A DNA stretch of 64,000 bases from Mucilaginibacter sp. PPCGB 2223 (lineage in GTDB: Bacteria; Bacteroidota; Bacteroidia; Sphingobacteriales; Sphingobacteriaceae), in the NCBI RefSeq assembly GCF_001705515.1, contig NZ_MDJS01000003.1:310001-374000 (forward strand), in the 5' to 3' direction. Position numbers and translations under genes: made by a program. Each line of letters begins with the position of its first letter. Position 1 is the first letter of the stretch. This document shows, one piece after another, positions 17,478 through 26,039 of the stretch. Under the pieces are notes generated by a model. The model did not search any database, was not told the DNA's origin, and saw only the letters and a list, made by a program, of their open reading frames with translations.

Positions 17478-19399
17478 ATATGTCACGACTAAACCTCCTC
17501 GAAGAAACACGATTCGAAAAACTGCCGGTAAAAGTATTCCCCGATCAGCTGCAAGCCTGCAAAGTGGTTGCCCGCCGCATTGCTGATGTGATCATCGCCA
17601 AACAAAAAAACAATCAAAAAGCCGTTTTAGGCTTAGCCACAGGCGTTACACCCATCAACGTTTATAAAGAGCTGATCAGGCTGCATAAGGAAGAAGGTTT
17701 GAGTTTTTACAACGTGGTAACTTTTAACCTGGATGAGTATTACCCCATGCAGGCCGATGCTATCCAGAGTTATGTGCGCTTCATGAACGAGAACCTGTTC
17801 GATCATATCGATATCGACCGCTTCAACATCCACATCCCCGACGGCACCCTTAATCGTGAACAGATAGAAGCCTTTTGCCTGGCTTACGAGAAAAAGATAA
17901 GCGCTTATAACGGTTTGGATATACAGCTTTTGGGCATAGGCCGCACCGGCCACATTGGTTTTAACGAGCCGGGCTCGGCGCCAAACTCGGGTACCCGGCT
18001 GGTTACCCTGGCCGACCTGACCCGCAGGGACGCTTCGCGCGATTTTGGCGGGAAAGAAAAAGTGCCTACCAAAGCTATTACCATGGGCATAGGCACCATA
18101 TTTAAGGCCCGCGAAATTATCCTGATGGCCTGGAACGAGAAAAAGGCTTCTATCGTGAAAAAGGCCGTTGAAGGTGAATTATCTTCGGACGTACCGGCAA
18201 CCTTTCTCCAATTATCAGATAATGTTGAGTTTATACTGGATGTCGATGCCGCGTCGGCATTAACCCGCTTTAACACGCCATGGCTGGTAAAAGATTGCCA
18301 GTGGACGGATGAGTTAAAGAAAAAAGCCGTGATATGGCTCGCACAAACACTCAATAAGCCTATCTTAAAACTCACCGAAGACGATTACAACAACCATGGC
18401 ATGGCACAGCTGGCTACCGAACAGGGCCCGGTTTATAACATCAACATCCACATATTTAACCAGATACAGCATACCATAACCGGCTGGCCCGGAGGTAAGC
18501 CCAATGCCGACGACAGCCAGAGGCCGGAGCGTGCTGTGCCTGCAAAAAAGAGTTCGATCGTATTCTCGCCGCACCCGGATGATGATGTGATATCCATGGG
18601 CGGAACATTTATCCGCCTGGCCGACCAGGGGCACGACGTACACGTGGCTTACCAAACATCGGGCAATACAGCAGTTTGGGATGATGACGCGTTACGTTTC
18701 ATCGAGTTTTCTATCGACCTTGCCAAAAGTGAAGGTCGCGACACTACCGAGCAGGAGGCCTTCTACCAGCAAACCCGCCTCTTCTTCCAGTCTAAACTGC
18801 CCAACCAGGCCGATACCAAACCGATACAAACCATTAAAGGTTTGATACGCAAAGGCGAAGCCATTGCCGGTGCACGTTTCGCCGGTTTGCCCGATAGCAA
18901 TATCCATTTCCAGAACCTGCCTTTTTACGACAGGATGAAAACAGATAAAAAGGCGAACTTTGAAGACGATATCGTACAAACCATGCAGCTTTTAAATGCT
19001 GTAAAACCGCAACAGGTATTTGCCGCCGGTGATTTTGCCGATCCGCATGGCACGCACAAGGTATGTTTTGATATTATCCAACAAGCCTTAGTCCGCCTTA
19101 AACAAACCGAAACCTGGGTTAAAGATTGCTGGCTGTGGCTTTACCGCGGTGCCTGGCACGAGTTTGAGATCCACGAAATAGAAATGGCCGTTCCGCTATC
19201 GCCGCAGGAAGTGGAACGAAAACGTTTGGCTATATTTAAACATCAGTCGCAAAAGGATCTGCCCGTATTCCCGGGCGATGACGCGCGCGAGTTTTGGGTA
19301 CGTGCCGAACATCGCACCAGCGAAACCGCCAAAGCCTACGATGGTTTAGGATTGGCCAATTATGAAGCAATTGAAGCATTTAAACGATACAGATTTTAA
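17474..19399 (+). CDS. nagB: Glucosamine-6-phosphate deaminase fused to a PIG-L deacetylase domain
   Basis: Cytoplasmic two-domain protein. Residues about 20-280 are NagB-like: LGLATGVTPINVYKEL binds phosphate, FNLDEYYPM holds the catalytic-base Asp, and GIGRTGHIGFNEPGS is the ring-opening loop. In E. coli NagB this loop reads GNDGH; here the Asp (141 in E. coli) is Thr. Residues about 345-641 are a PIG-L/LmbE zinc deacetylase, with SPHPDDDVISMGG and ADPHGTHKVCF as metal sites. The fusion is known in Bacteroidota (PRK02122 type, from memory). The pair could deacetylate and then deaminate a GlcNAc phosphate to fructose-6-phosphate, which would explain why no separate NagA is present. This bifunctional role is inference. 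Confidence 0.9.
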   Translation: MNMSRLNLLEETRFEKLPVKVFPDQLQACKVVARRIADVIIAKQKNNQKAVLGLATGVTPINVYKELIRLHKEEGLSFYNVVTFNLDEYYPMQADAIQSYVRFMNENLFDHIDIDRFNIHIPDGTLNREQIEAFCLAYEKKISAYNGLDIQLLGIGRTGHIGFNEPGSAPNSGTRLVTLADLTRRDASRDFGGKEKVPTKAITMGIGTIFKAREIILMAWNEKKASIVKKAVEGELSSDVPATFLQLSDNVEFILDVDAASALTRFNTPWLVKDCQWTDELKKKAVIWLAQTLNKPILKLTEDDYNNHGMAQLATEQGPVYNINIHIFNQIQHTITGWPGGKPNADDSQRPERAVPAKKSSIVFSPHPDDDVISMGGTFIRLADQGHDVHVAYQTSGNTAVWDDDALRFIEFSIDLAKSEGRDTTEQEAFYQQTRLFFQSKLPNQADTKPIQTIKGLIRKGEAIAGARFAGLPDSNIHFQNLPFYDRMKTDKKANFEDDIVQTMQLLNAVKPQQVFAAGDFADPHGTHKVCFDIIQQALVRLKQTETWVKDCWLWLYRGAWHEFEIHEIEMAVPLSPQEVERKRLAIFKHQSQKDLPVFPGDDAREFWVRAEHRTSETAKAYDGLGLANYEAIEAFKRYRF

Positions 19400-19416
19400 T
19401 TAAAAAATAAAGCAAT

Positions 19417-20706
19417 ATGGTATCCCAAACCATCCCATCGCCCGTAGCACGTAAAACAAAGAAAGGCTTACCGCCGATACTGATCATCGGTGCCCTATTT
19501 TTTATTTTCGGATTTGTAACCTGGTTAAATTCGGTATTGATACCCTATTTAAAAATGGCTTGCCGGTTAAATAACCTCGAATCCTTACTGGTTGCCTTTG
19601 CCTTTTACATCTCGTATTTTGTGACGGCCATACCCTCAGCAAAAATTTTAAAATACACCGGCTTCAAAAAAGGGATGGCACTTGGCTTGTTCATTATGGC
19701 GGTTGGGGCGCTGATCTTCATTCCTGCAGCTACCACGCGTGTTTATTCGCTGTTCTTGCTGGGTTTGTTTATCCAGGGAACTGGTTTAGCCATTCTGCAA
19801 ACGGCGGCAAACCCTTACATCACAGTTTTAGGGCCGCCCGAAAGCGCTGCTACCCGTATGAGTATTATGGGTATCTGTAACAAGGTTGCCGGTGCCATAG
19901 CACCCTTGGTTTTGGGCGCGGTAACCCTTAAAGGTGCCGATGAACTGAAAGCAAAACTGCTGATCATGAGTTTCGCTCAGCAAGAAGCTGCCTTAAACGA
20001 ACTTTCGTCGCGGGTTATCCTACCTTATATCTGTATGATCGTGGTGCTGGTGTTACTGGCGGTATTGATCTATTTTGCTGCTCTGCCAGAGATCGATACC
20101 GAGCACGAGGATGAAGAGTTGGCCTTGGCCAATAGCAATAAAACCAGTGTTCTGCAGTTCCCCCACTTGCTTTTGGGTGTACTGGCCATGTTTTTATATG
20201 TGGGCGTTGAGGTAATGGCAGGTGATACCATTATCAATTATGGAGTATCGCAAGGTATTGCCCTGGCTACAGCCAAATTCTTCTCAACAATTACCTTATC
20301 GTGTATGATCATCGGTTATGTGGCAGGCATTGTTTGCGTACCGCGATATATTACACAGGATAGCGCATTAAAGGTTTCGGCTTTACTGGGCGTACTGCTT
20401 GCCTTCGGCGCTGTTTTTACACAAGGATATACTTCGGTGCTGTTTATCGCTTTAATGGGTCTGGCTAACTCGCTGATGTGGCCGGCTTTATGGCCGTTGG
20501 CTTTGGCCGGTTTAGGCCGGTTCACTAAAATAGGCTCATCGTTGCTTATTATGGGTATTGCGGGTGGTGCTATTTTGCCGCTGGCGTATGGAGCTCTTGC
20601 AGACAAATTCGACACCAGGCACGCGTATATCATCATGGTTCCGGCTTATTTGTTCATCTGGTACTACGCGGTCAAAGGACATAATGTTAAAAGCAAAAAA
20701 GCATAA
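19417..20706 (+). CDS. MFS sugar permease of the FucP/GluP/NagP type
   Basis: Inner-membrane proton-coupled sugar importer with about 12 membrane spans over 429 residues. Family marks include FFIFGFVTWLNSVLIPYLK in helix 1, YFVTAIPSAKILKYTGFKKG, GLAILQTAANPYITVLGPPE, and MSIMGICNKVAGAIAPL. Helices 7-12 follow a central loop of charged residues (EIDTEHEDEELA). It lies between the deaminase fusion (17 bp) and the kinase (23 bp), so the likely cargo is an N-acetylhexosamine released by the GH20; NagP of other Bacteroidota and Gammaproteobacteria is the closest precedent. I leave the symbol empty because fucose or glucose transport cannot be excluded, especially with a fucosidase gene upstream. 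Confidence 0.9.
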   Translation: MVSQTIPSPVARKTKKGLPPILIIGALFFIFGFVTWLNSVLIPYLKMACRLNNLESLLVAFAFYISYFVTAIPSAKILKYTGFKKGMALGLFIMAVGALIFIPAATTRVYSLFLLGLFIQGTGLAILQTAANPYITVLGPPESAATRMSIMGICNKVAGAIAPLVLGAVTLKGADELKAKLLIMSFAQQEAALNELSSRVILPYICMIVVLVLLAVLIYFAALPEIDTEHEDEELALANSNKTSVLQFPHLLLGVLAMFLYVGVEVMAGDTIINYGVSQGIALATAKFFSTITLSCMIIGYVAGIVCVPRYITQDSALKVSALLGVLLAFGAVFTQGYTSVLFIALMGLANSLMWPALWPLALAGLGRFTKIGSSLLIMGIAGGAILPLAYGALADKFDTRHAYIIMVPAYLFIWYYAVKGHNVKSKKA

Positions 20707-20729
20707 AACGATACAGTCGGAGGATAGCA

Positions 20730-21881
20730 ATGGAAAATAAAGAAGTAGCAGCCGGGGTAAAGCAAGTGATAGCCCAGTTTTTGATCGAGGGTAGTATAGG
20801 CGCTATTAAACCCTTTGGTTCGGGGCATATTAACGATACCTACAAAATAAGCAATGCTGATAAAAACGCGCCCGATTACCTTTTGCAGCGCATCAATCAC
20901 CACATATTTAAAAATGTTCCGGGGTTGATTGATAACATCCTGTATGTAACCAATCACATTAAAAAAAAGTTGGCGCAGGTACCCGGCTCAGATGGCGATA
21001 AACAGGTGCTTACGCTGATCGGAACTAAAGATGGCTTGTTCTATCATCAGGACGAAAGCGGAAACTACTGGCGCATGTACCGTTTTATGAACGGTACCAA
21101 AAGTTATGATGTGGTAACCAACGAAAAACAGGCCCGCGAAGGCGGCAGGGCCTTTGGTAATTTTCAAACTATGGTTGCTGATGTGGAGGTTTCGAAACTG
21201 ACGGAGATCATACCCGATTTTCACAATATCGTCTTCAGGCTAAGGCAACTTGATGAAGCAATAAAAGCAGATGCCGCTAACCGTGTGAAGGATGTGACCA
21301 GCGAGATCATATTTGTGAACGAACGCGCGCACGATATGGCCGAGATCCACCGGATGGGCCAGGCAGGTAAACTGCCGCTACGGGTAACACATAACGACAC
21401 CAAATTTAATAATGTGCTGCTTGATGAGAATGATGTGGCCCAATGCGTGATCGACCTGGATACCATTATGCCGGGCTATACCGCCTTTGATTTTGGTGAT
21501 GCCGTGAGAACCATCATCAATTCGGCACCCGAGGATGAGGCCGACCTGGAAAAAATTCAGCTGAACATACCGCTTTTCAGGGCCTTTGCCGAAGGTTTTT
21601 TGAGCCAGACCATCAATTATATGGGTGTTACCGAGATCCGGTCGCTGGTAAAGGGCGTACTGTTGCTGCCCTACATTATGGGCGTAAGATTTTTAACGGA
21701 TTACCTTAACGGCGATGTGTATTACAAGATCAAATCTGCCGGGCATAACCTGAAGCGGGCAAGGGCGCAGTTTCAACTGGTTAAAAAGCTCGAAGAGCAT
21801 TATACCGAAATATACGCCATCGTTCTGCAAACCGTGAACGAGAATAAAGAGCTGAACGAAATAGATATTAAGATCGACTGA
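20730..21881 (+). CDS. Aminoglycoside-phosphotransferase-fold sugar kinase, NahK-like
   Basis: Cytoplasmic kinase expected to phosphorylate the imported N-acetylhexosamine. The N-lobe begins IKPFGSGHINDTYKIS and includes YLLQRINHHIFKNVPGLIDN, which I recognise from N-acetylhexosamine 1-kinases and the proteins annotated as mucin desulfatase MdsC. The catalytic loop is THNDTKFNNVLL (about residue 219) and the metal-binding segment is CVIDLDTIMPGYTAFDFGD (about 240). At 383 residues it is normal. The stop TGA shares its last base with the sulfatase start, so the two are translationally coupled. If it makes a 1-phosphate like NahK, the link to the NagB fusion needs a mutase step; if it makes the 6-phosphate the route is direct. 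Confidence 0.85.
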   Translation: MENKEVAAGVKQVIAQFLIEGSIGAIKPFGSGHINDTYKISNADKNAPDYLLQRINHHIFKNVPGLIDNILYVTNHIKKKLAQVPGSDGDKQVLTLIGTKDGLFYHQDESGNYWRMYRFMNGTKSYDVVTNEKQAREGGRAFGNFQTMVADVEVSKLTEIIPDFHNIVFRLRQLDEAIKADAANRVKDVTSEIIFVNERAHDMAEIHRMGQAGKLPLRVTHNDTKFNNVLLDENDVAQCVIDLDTIMPGYTAFDFGDAVRTIINSAPEDEADLEKIQLNIPLFRAFAEGFLSQTINYMGVTEIRSLVKGVLLLPYIMGVRFLTDYLNGDVYYKIKSAGHNLKRARAQFQLVKKLEEHYTEIYAIVLQTVNENKELNEIDIKID

Positions 21882-23362
21882 TGATGAAACTCAAATTTAT
21901 TATCCTGGCATTTTTCACCATAGTCTTTGCATGCTTCATCGCGGCGTTTACCTATCCTGATCAAAAAAAAGCAATACCTCCTGTAAAAAAGGCTCCCAAT
22001 CTACTACTCATTATTGTTGATCAATACCGCGGGCAGGCCCTTGGCCTGCAAGGCAAGGAGCATGTGATAACACCCAACCTTGATGCGCTTGGCCGTAATG
22101 GTTATGTGGTTTCGCAGATGGTGGCTAATTATCCAGTTTGCTCACCGTCGAGGGCGATGTTAATGTCGGGGAAATATCCATTGAAAAACCATGTTTATGG
22201 CAACGTAAACTCCGAAACGGAGCCTTATGGTGTAGAGCTGCCTAAGGAGATCGTGTGCTGGTCGGACATTTTAAAAGCCAACGGTTATAGCAATGGTTAT
22301 ATCGGCAAATGGCACCTGGATTCGCCCCACAAGCCCTACATCCCGACTTATAACAACGAAGGCGCGGTAGCCTGGAACGAGTGGACACCGCCCGACAGGA
22401 GGCACGGTTTTGATTATTGGTATGCCTATGGTACTTACGACAGGCATATGCACCCCATGTATTGGGATACCAAAGCCGTTCGCGATAGTTTTCATTATGT
22501 AAACGAATGGGGGCCGCAGCACGAAGCCGATAAAGCCATTGCTTATTTAACCGACACCGGCAATGCTTACCGCGATAAAAGCAAACCGTTTTCGTTGGTT
22601 GTTTCCATGAACCCGCCACACTCCGATTATAAAAATGTGCCTCAGCAATATGTTGACCTGTACAAGGATGTGCCGCTGGCGTCGCTGCTAAAAGACCCCA
22701 ACATACCTGCTGCCGGTACGCCAATGGGCGATGAATACCGCAACAACATCAAATATTACTACGCCTGTATTGCCGGTGTTGATGCGCAGGTTGGTCGGAT
22801 CCTGAATTACCTGAAACAAAGCAAGCTGGATGAAAACACCATTGTAGTATTTATGGCCGACCATGGCAACTGCCTGGGCAAACACGATGAGATCAGTAAA
22901 AACAACATTTACGAGGAATCGCTGCGGATACCATTCATTGTAAGCTGGAAAGGGCATATCAAACCAAAAACTGATACGGAACTGTTAATGAACATCCCGG
23001 ATATCTATCCCACATTACTGGATATGATCGGATTAAAATCAAAAATACCCGCAGATATTGACGGCAGAACCCTGGCCCAATACATGATGACCGGCCAGGG
23101 AAAAGGGTACGACGAGCAATATATCCTTGGCGCTATTAACCCGCCTAATGCCAACTCGGGCTTTAGGGGTGTGCGCACGGCAAAGTATAAATTGGCCTAT
23201 GTGCGAAAGAAGAATGTAGTGCAACCTTACCTGTTCGATCTGCAAAACGACCCCTTCGAGCTAAATAATATCTACGCCAGCAACGATAGTATTGTTAAAA
23301 AGATGCTGCCACCACTAAAGGCCTGGCTACAAAAAACCAATGATACTTTTGTACTACGCTGA
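21881..23362 (+). CDS. Exported arylsulfatase-family sulfatase
   Basis: Removes sulfate esters from glycans after its active-site Cys is converted to formylglycine. An N-terminal hydrophobic segment (FIILAFFTIVFACFIAAF) precedes NLLLIIVDQYRG, whose Asp binds calcium. The signature VCSPSRAMLMSGKYP gives Cys87 in the CxPSR motif. Other sites include GYIGKWHLD, FSLVVSMNPPH and VVFMADHGNCLGKHDE. At 493 residues it is typical of the S1 family. The presence of a sulfatase inside the operon implies that the target polymer is sulfated. I cannot assign the subfamily. No sulfatase-maturing enzyme is encoded in this window. ATG at 21881 and 21884 are both possible starts. Confidence 0.93.
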   Translation: MMKLKFIILAFFTIVFACFIAAFTYPDQKKAIPPVKKAPNLLLIIVDQYRGQALGLQGKEHVITPNLDALGRNGYVVSQMVANYPVCSPSRAMLMSGKYPLKNHVYGNVNSETEPYGVELPKEIVCWSDILKANGYSNGYIGKWHLDSPHKPYIPTYNNEGAVAWNEWTPPDRRHGFDYWYAYGTYDRHMHPMYWDTKAVRDSFHYVNEWGPQHEADKAIAYLTDTGNAYRDKSKPFSLVVSMNPPHSDYKNVPQQYVDLYKDVPLASLLKDPNIPAAGTPMGDEYRNNIKYYYACIAGVDAQVGRILNYLKQSKLDENTIVVFMADHGNCLGKHDEISKNNIYEESLRIPFIVSWKGHIKPKTDTELLMNIPDIYPTLLDMIGLKSKIPADIDGRTLAQYMMTGQGKGYDEQYILGAINPPNANSGFRGVRTAKYKLAYVRKKNVVQPYLFDLQNDPFELNNIYASNDSIVKKMLPPLKAWLQKTNDTFVLR

Positions 23363-23377
23363 TATGGTTCCCGCGAG

Positions 23378-24028
23378 ATGAATGAATTGAGTATTCCCTT
23401 TTTGCCATCACCTGGCACCGGGTGGACGTTTGATGAGATCGACAGGCAACTGGATGGCTTAGCTCATCATGATATCGATCATTTGTTATGGAGTACAGAC
23501 GGGTACAAACCGCAGGTACATTTCAGCATAGCACATAACGGATCATCGATATTTTTGAGGTTTACTGTATTAGAAAACCATATCCGGATGGTTCACAATA
23601 CCACCAACGACCCGGTATACAAAGACACCTGTGTAGAATTTTTTATCGGTATCGAAGATGCCCCCAATTACTACAACCTCGAGTTTAACTGCGCCGGCAC
23701 CTGCGCTGTGGGGTATGGCAGCAATAAACATGACCGAAAAGATTTGCCCACGGATGTAATCGCGAACATTAAGTCTCAAACTAAACTGTGGCGTATAAAC
23801 GGTGACTTTGCATATTGTTGGGAATTAACGTTAGTTATACCAACGGACATTTTTGTCTATCACACACCGGTTAACCTAAACGGCCTTAAATGCAGGCTCA
23901 ATTTTTATAAATGTGGGGATGATCTACCACAGCCGCATTATTTAAGCTGGAGTAACATCGAATCAGCACAGCCAAACTTTCATTTGCCTGAGTTTTTTGG
24001 GGAAGCGTTGTTTTTAGAGGAGAAATGA
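23378..24028 (+). CDS. Carbohydrate-binding family 9-like protein
   Basis: A 216-residue beta-sandwich of the CBM9-like/DOMON type, last gene of the locus, 15 bp after the sulfatase. Typical segments are HFSIAHNGSSIFLRFTV, DTCVEFFIGIEDAPNYYNLEFN, and the C-terminal LSWSNIESAQPNFHLPEFFG that I know from many Bacteroidota proteins of this class. No signal peptide is visible at the chosen ATG (MNELSIPFLP), so it may act in the cytoplasm or the start may be wrong. Its role is unclear: a sugar-sensing or scaffold protein is possible. A strong hairpin follows directly after the stop, marking the end of the operon. Confidence 0.85.
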   Translation: MNELSIPFLPSPGTGWTFDEIDRQLDGLAHHDIDHLLWSTDGYKPQVHFSIAHNGSSIFLRFTVLENHIRMVHNTTNDPVYKDTCVEFFIGIEDAPNYYNLEFNCAGTCAVGYGSNKHDRKDLPTDVIANIKSQTKLWRINGDFAYCWELTLVIPTDIFVYHTPVNLNGLKCRLNFYKCGDDLPQPHYLSWSNIESAQPNFHLPEFFGEALFLEEK

Positions 24029-24032
24029 CATA

Positions 24033-24076
24033 AAAAAAGAGCAAGTCATTTTCCTGATCTTGCCCCTTTTATTTTT
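24033..24076. terminator. Bidirectional terminator ending the utilisation locus
   Basis: GCAAG (24041-24045) pairs with CTTGC (24059-24063); the flanking A-run and T-run extend the stem with one mismatch and give a U-tract on both strands. It lies between two convergent genes (stops at 24028 and 24094) and would end both transcripts. Confidence 0.75.
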
Positions 24077-24093
24077 AATGATTTTATCTTCTA

Positions 24094-24696
24094 TTAAAAT
24101 GCGACTCCAAAGGCAAGTGCTCCGCCCTGAATGTAATCGTTACCGGGTGTATAGGTACCGGGAGAGATCGACCTATGCCCGTAAACATCAATCTTAAATC
24201 TGTTGATCCAGATCTGGATCCCTCCTACCACACCACCGAATACCTGGTTAAGCGTTCCCGGATGGGTAGCATTGGTTTGCCAGTAACCGGCTTCGGGGCC
24301 GGCATACAGGTAAATAGCCCGAAACATGCTGTATGTTTTTAATTCGTCGCCTTCTTTTCGTGTCTGATACGTCCAGCTTGAACCTAAATTAGCTTTAAAT
24401 GTAACGGGCAATGTGTAAACATTCATATAAAAACTATTACCGTTACCGTTATCCATCGAATAATAGCTCCAGTTCAGTTTAAATTCGGCGCCAACGGTAG
24501 GCACATTGGTACCCTGTTTCCGGGCCATAAATTCTTTAAATATCGCACCCGAAAAAAGGCCGCCATTGGAGTATCCAGGGAAGCCCGTCATCCCGCCCTG
24601 AACAAATCCAAATTCTAAACCGGTGCTTTCGCCAACCTGGCAAACGCCTTGCAGGCCAATAAATAAGCATAAACTTAAAAACAAAAGCTTTTTCAT
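24094..24696 (-). CDS. Small secreted outer-membrane beta-barrel-like protein, function unknown
   Basis: I do not recognise a named family. The 200-residue product has a clear signal peptide (KKLLFLSLCLFIGLQGVCQ) and then alternating hydrophobic strands rich in Gly, Tyr and Phe (LEFGFVQGGM, TVGAEFKLNWSYYS, FYMNVYTLPVTFKANLG, IYLYAGPEAGYWQ, FGGVVGGIQIWINRFKIDVYGHRS). It ends in LAFGVAF, a C-terminal Phe typical of outer-membrane barrels. This suggests an eight-stranded porin-like or OmpW-like barrel. It is convergent with the glycan operon and shares its terminator, so it is a separate transcript. Confidence 0.75.
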   Translation of the reverse strand: MKKLLFLSLCLFIGLQGVCQVGESTGLEFGFVQGGMTGFPGYSNGGLFSGAIFKEFMARKQGTNVPTVGAEFKLNWSYYSMDNGNGNSFYMNVYTLPVTFKANLGSSWTYQTRKEGDELKTYSMFRAIYLYAGPEAGYWQTNATHPGTLNQVFGGVVGGIQIWINRFKIDVYGHRSISPGTYTPGNDYIQGGALAFGVAF

Positions 24697-25055
24697 GATA
24701 AGAAAGGTTAAAAGGTCAAAAAACTCTGGTAAGTGCCAGATTTATAGGTAATTGATTAGTAGATTAGCTTTGTATATGTAAATATACCAAATGTTTTTCT
24801 TTAACTTTACTATCAAAACCTAAATTATATTACAGTTCTGAAAGAACTAACACTCAACTCTTTAAGTTGACCATTCATTCCATCTGTTGTTTTCAATTAT
24901 AAATGTTCTTTAAAACATTTCGGTCGCCTGTCGACAGATAGCACAAAATAAGCTGTTTAGTATATTTTGAGCGTTTATGACCTGATATCTCAGCTAAGAT
25001 CGATGACCGGAATAGTGAGTTTACTGATTAAATACTATAAACCTCTATTTAAATT
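24697..25055. other. Divergent intergenic region with inverted repeats
   Basis: AT-rich 359-bp gap between two divergently transcribed secreted-protein genes, so it must hold both promoters. Visible structures are an inverted repeat AAATGTT, six bases, AACATTT (24901-24920), a 10-bp palindrome CTGTCGACAG (24928-24937) and a TAGCTTTG box (24762-24769 region) that fits a TAnnTTTG -7 element but has no well-placed partner. No further gene is visible. Confidence 0.4.
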
Positions 25056-25877
25056 ATGATTATGAAAACTTTATCACTCATCTTTCTGCTCATGTGCCCT
25101 TTAACCTTAATGGCACAGATCGACGTTACTGTGCAAGGCACTACCTATAAATCACCCGCTATCGGCGAGCTTAAATCGCCCGAAGCATTAAAAAGCGCCG
25201 CCGCTACGGCGCAAATGGCAGCACAAGCGTTGACCGGCGAAGCGGCCGGCTTAAATGCATCGGCCAAGGCTACCGAAACAGAAATGAATGGATTAACCGG
25301 CAAAACCAAGGACTATACCGAAAAGCTTGACAATTATAACAAAAACGCGTTAGGGCCCTATAAAGAGGACCTTAATCAGTACACCACCAACCTTAATAAA
25401 TACACATCAATATTAACTACATATAACAACGATGTAGCGGCAAACAATGCCTTACCTGCAGATAAGAGGGACGCAGGAAACGTAGCGCGGCTAAATGGCC
25501 GCAAGGCCGACCTGGACGATTGGAAAGGCAAGCTGGATACCTGGAAAGGTAGCCTGGATACAAAAAAAGCAAGTGTAGATCAACAAATGCAGGCAGTGAA
25601 TGCCGACAGGGAGGTACTGATACAACAATATGCAACCGTGAGAGCAAAACTAAATGATATACAGGCACGGCTTAAACTGGCCTACCAGCAATTACTCAGT
25701 TGTAAAACCTATGCCGAACAATGCAATACCGCATTAAAAACCAATTATCCGACCTATACCGGGATAGCCGCTACCGACTGGTTTGGGTCGACTGTATGGA
25801 AAGGCACCGTAGGAGACCTGGAAACCGAAATGGAAAACCTGAAGGCATTATCGGGTAAGGTTTTTGGTGGGAATTGA
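25056..25877 (+). CDS. Secreted coiled-coil protein, function unknown
   Basis: A 273-residue protein with a signal peptide (TLSLIFLLMCPLTLMAQ) and a long alpha-helical, Ala/Lys/Leu/Asp-rich body. It has heptad-like stretches such as LDDWKGKLDTWKGSLDTKKA and VIQQYATVRAKLNDIQARLK-type segments (residues about 60-215). A short C-terminal region contains WFGSTVWKGTVGDLETEME and a Cys pair (SCKTYAEQC). I recognise no family. The KLDTWKGSLDT segment repeats itself locally. It could be a periplasmic scaffold or adaptor; nothing in the neighbourhood fixes its job beyond the following gene for an OmpA-type lipoprotein, which also has a coiled coil. Starts at 25056 and 25062 (MKTL) are both possible. 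Confidence 0.7.
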   Translation: MIMKTLSLIFLLMCPLTLMAQIDVTVQGTTYKSPAIGELKSPEALKSAAATAQMAAQALTGEAAGLNASAKATETEMNGLTGKTKDYTEKLDNYNKNALGPYKEDLNQYTTNLNKYTSILTTYNNDVAANNALPADKRDAGNVARLNGRKADLDDWKGKLDTWKGSLDTKKASVDQQMQAVNADREVLIQQYATVRAKLNDIQARLKLAYQQLLSCKTYAEQCNTALKTNYPTYTGIAATDWFGSTVWKGTVGDLETEMENLKALSGKVFGGN

Positions 25878-25994
25878 CATAGATGTTATATACTGTAAAA
25901 TGGCGCGCTCTTGCATAAATGCACGGGCGTGTTATTTGTAATTTCACTATTGCGGCCCTATCCACACAAACATTCTACACTATTTTCTGTTATA

Positions 25995-26024
25995 ATCATG
26001 ATCGTAAATATTTACGATCATGAT
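25995..26024. promoter_or_regulatory. 30-bp perfect palindrome just upstream of the OmpA lipoprotein gene
   Basis: The half-site ATCATGATCGTAAAT is followed directly by its exact reverse complement, with no spacer. The palindrome ends 15 bp before the start codon at 26040, so it lies in the promoter or leader. It could be an operator for a dimeric repressor or a hairpin that masks the start. It is not followed by a T-run, which argues against a terminator. Confidence 0.55.
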
Positions 26025-26039
26025 CAATAATACAAACTT

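Noticed and set aside
17905..18375. 156-codon open frame antisense to the nagB fusion
   Set aside because: Lies wholly opposite conserved NagB motifs and has no recognisable domain.
22242..22724. 160-codon open frame antisense to the sulfatase
   Set aside because: Biased, Arg/Cys/His-rich product on the opposite strand of a clear gene; a shadow of its codon use.
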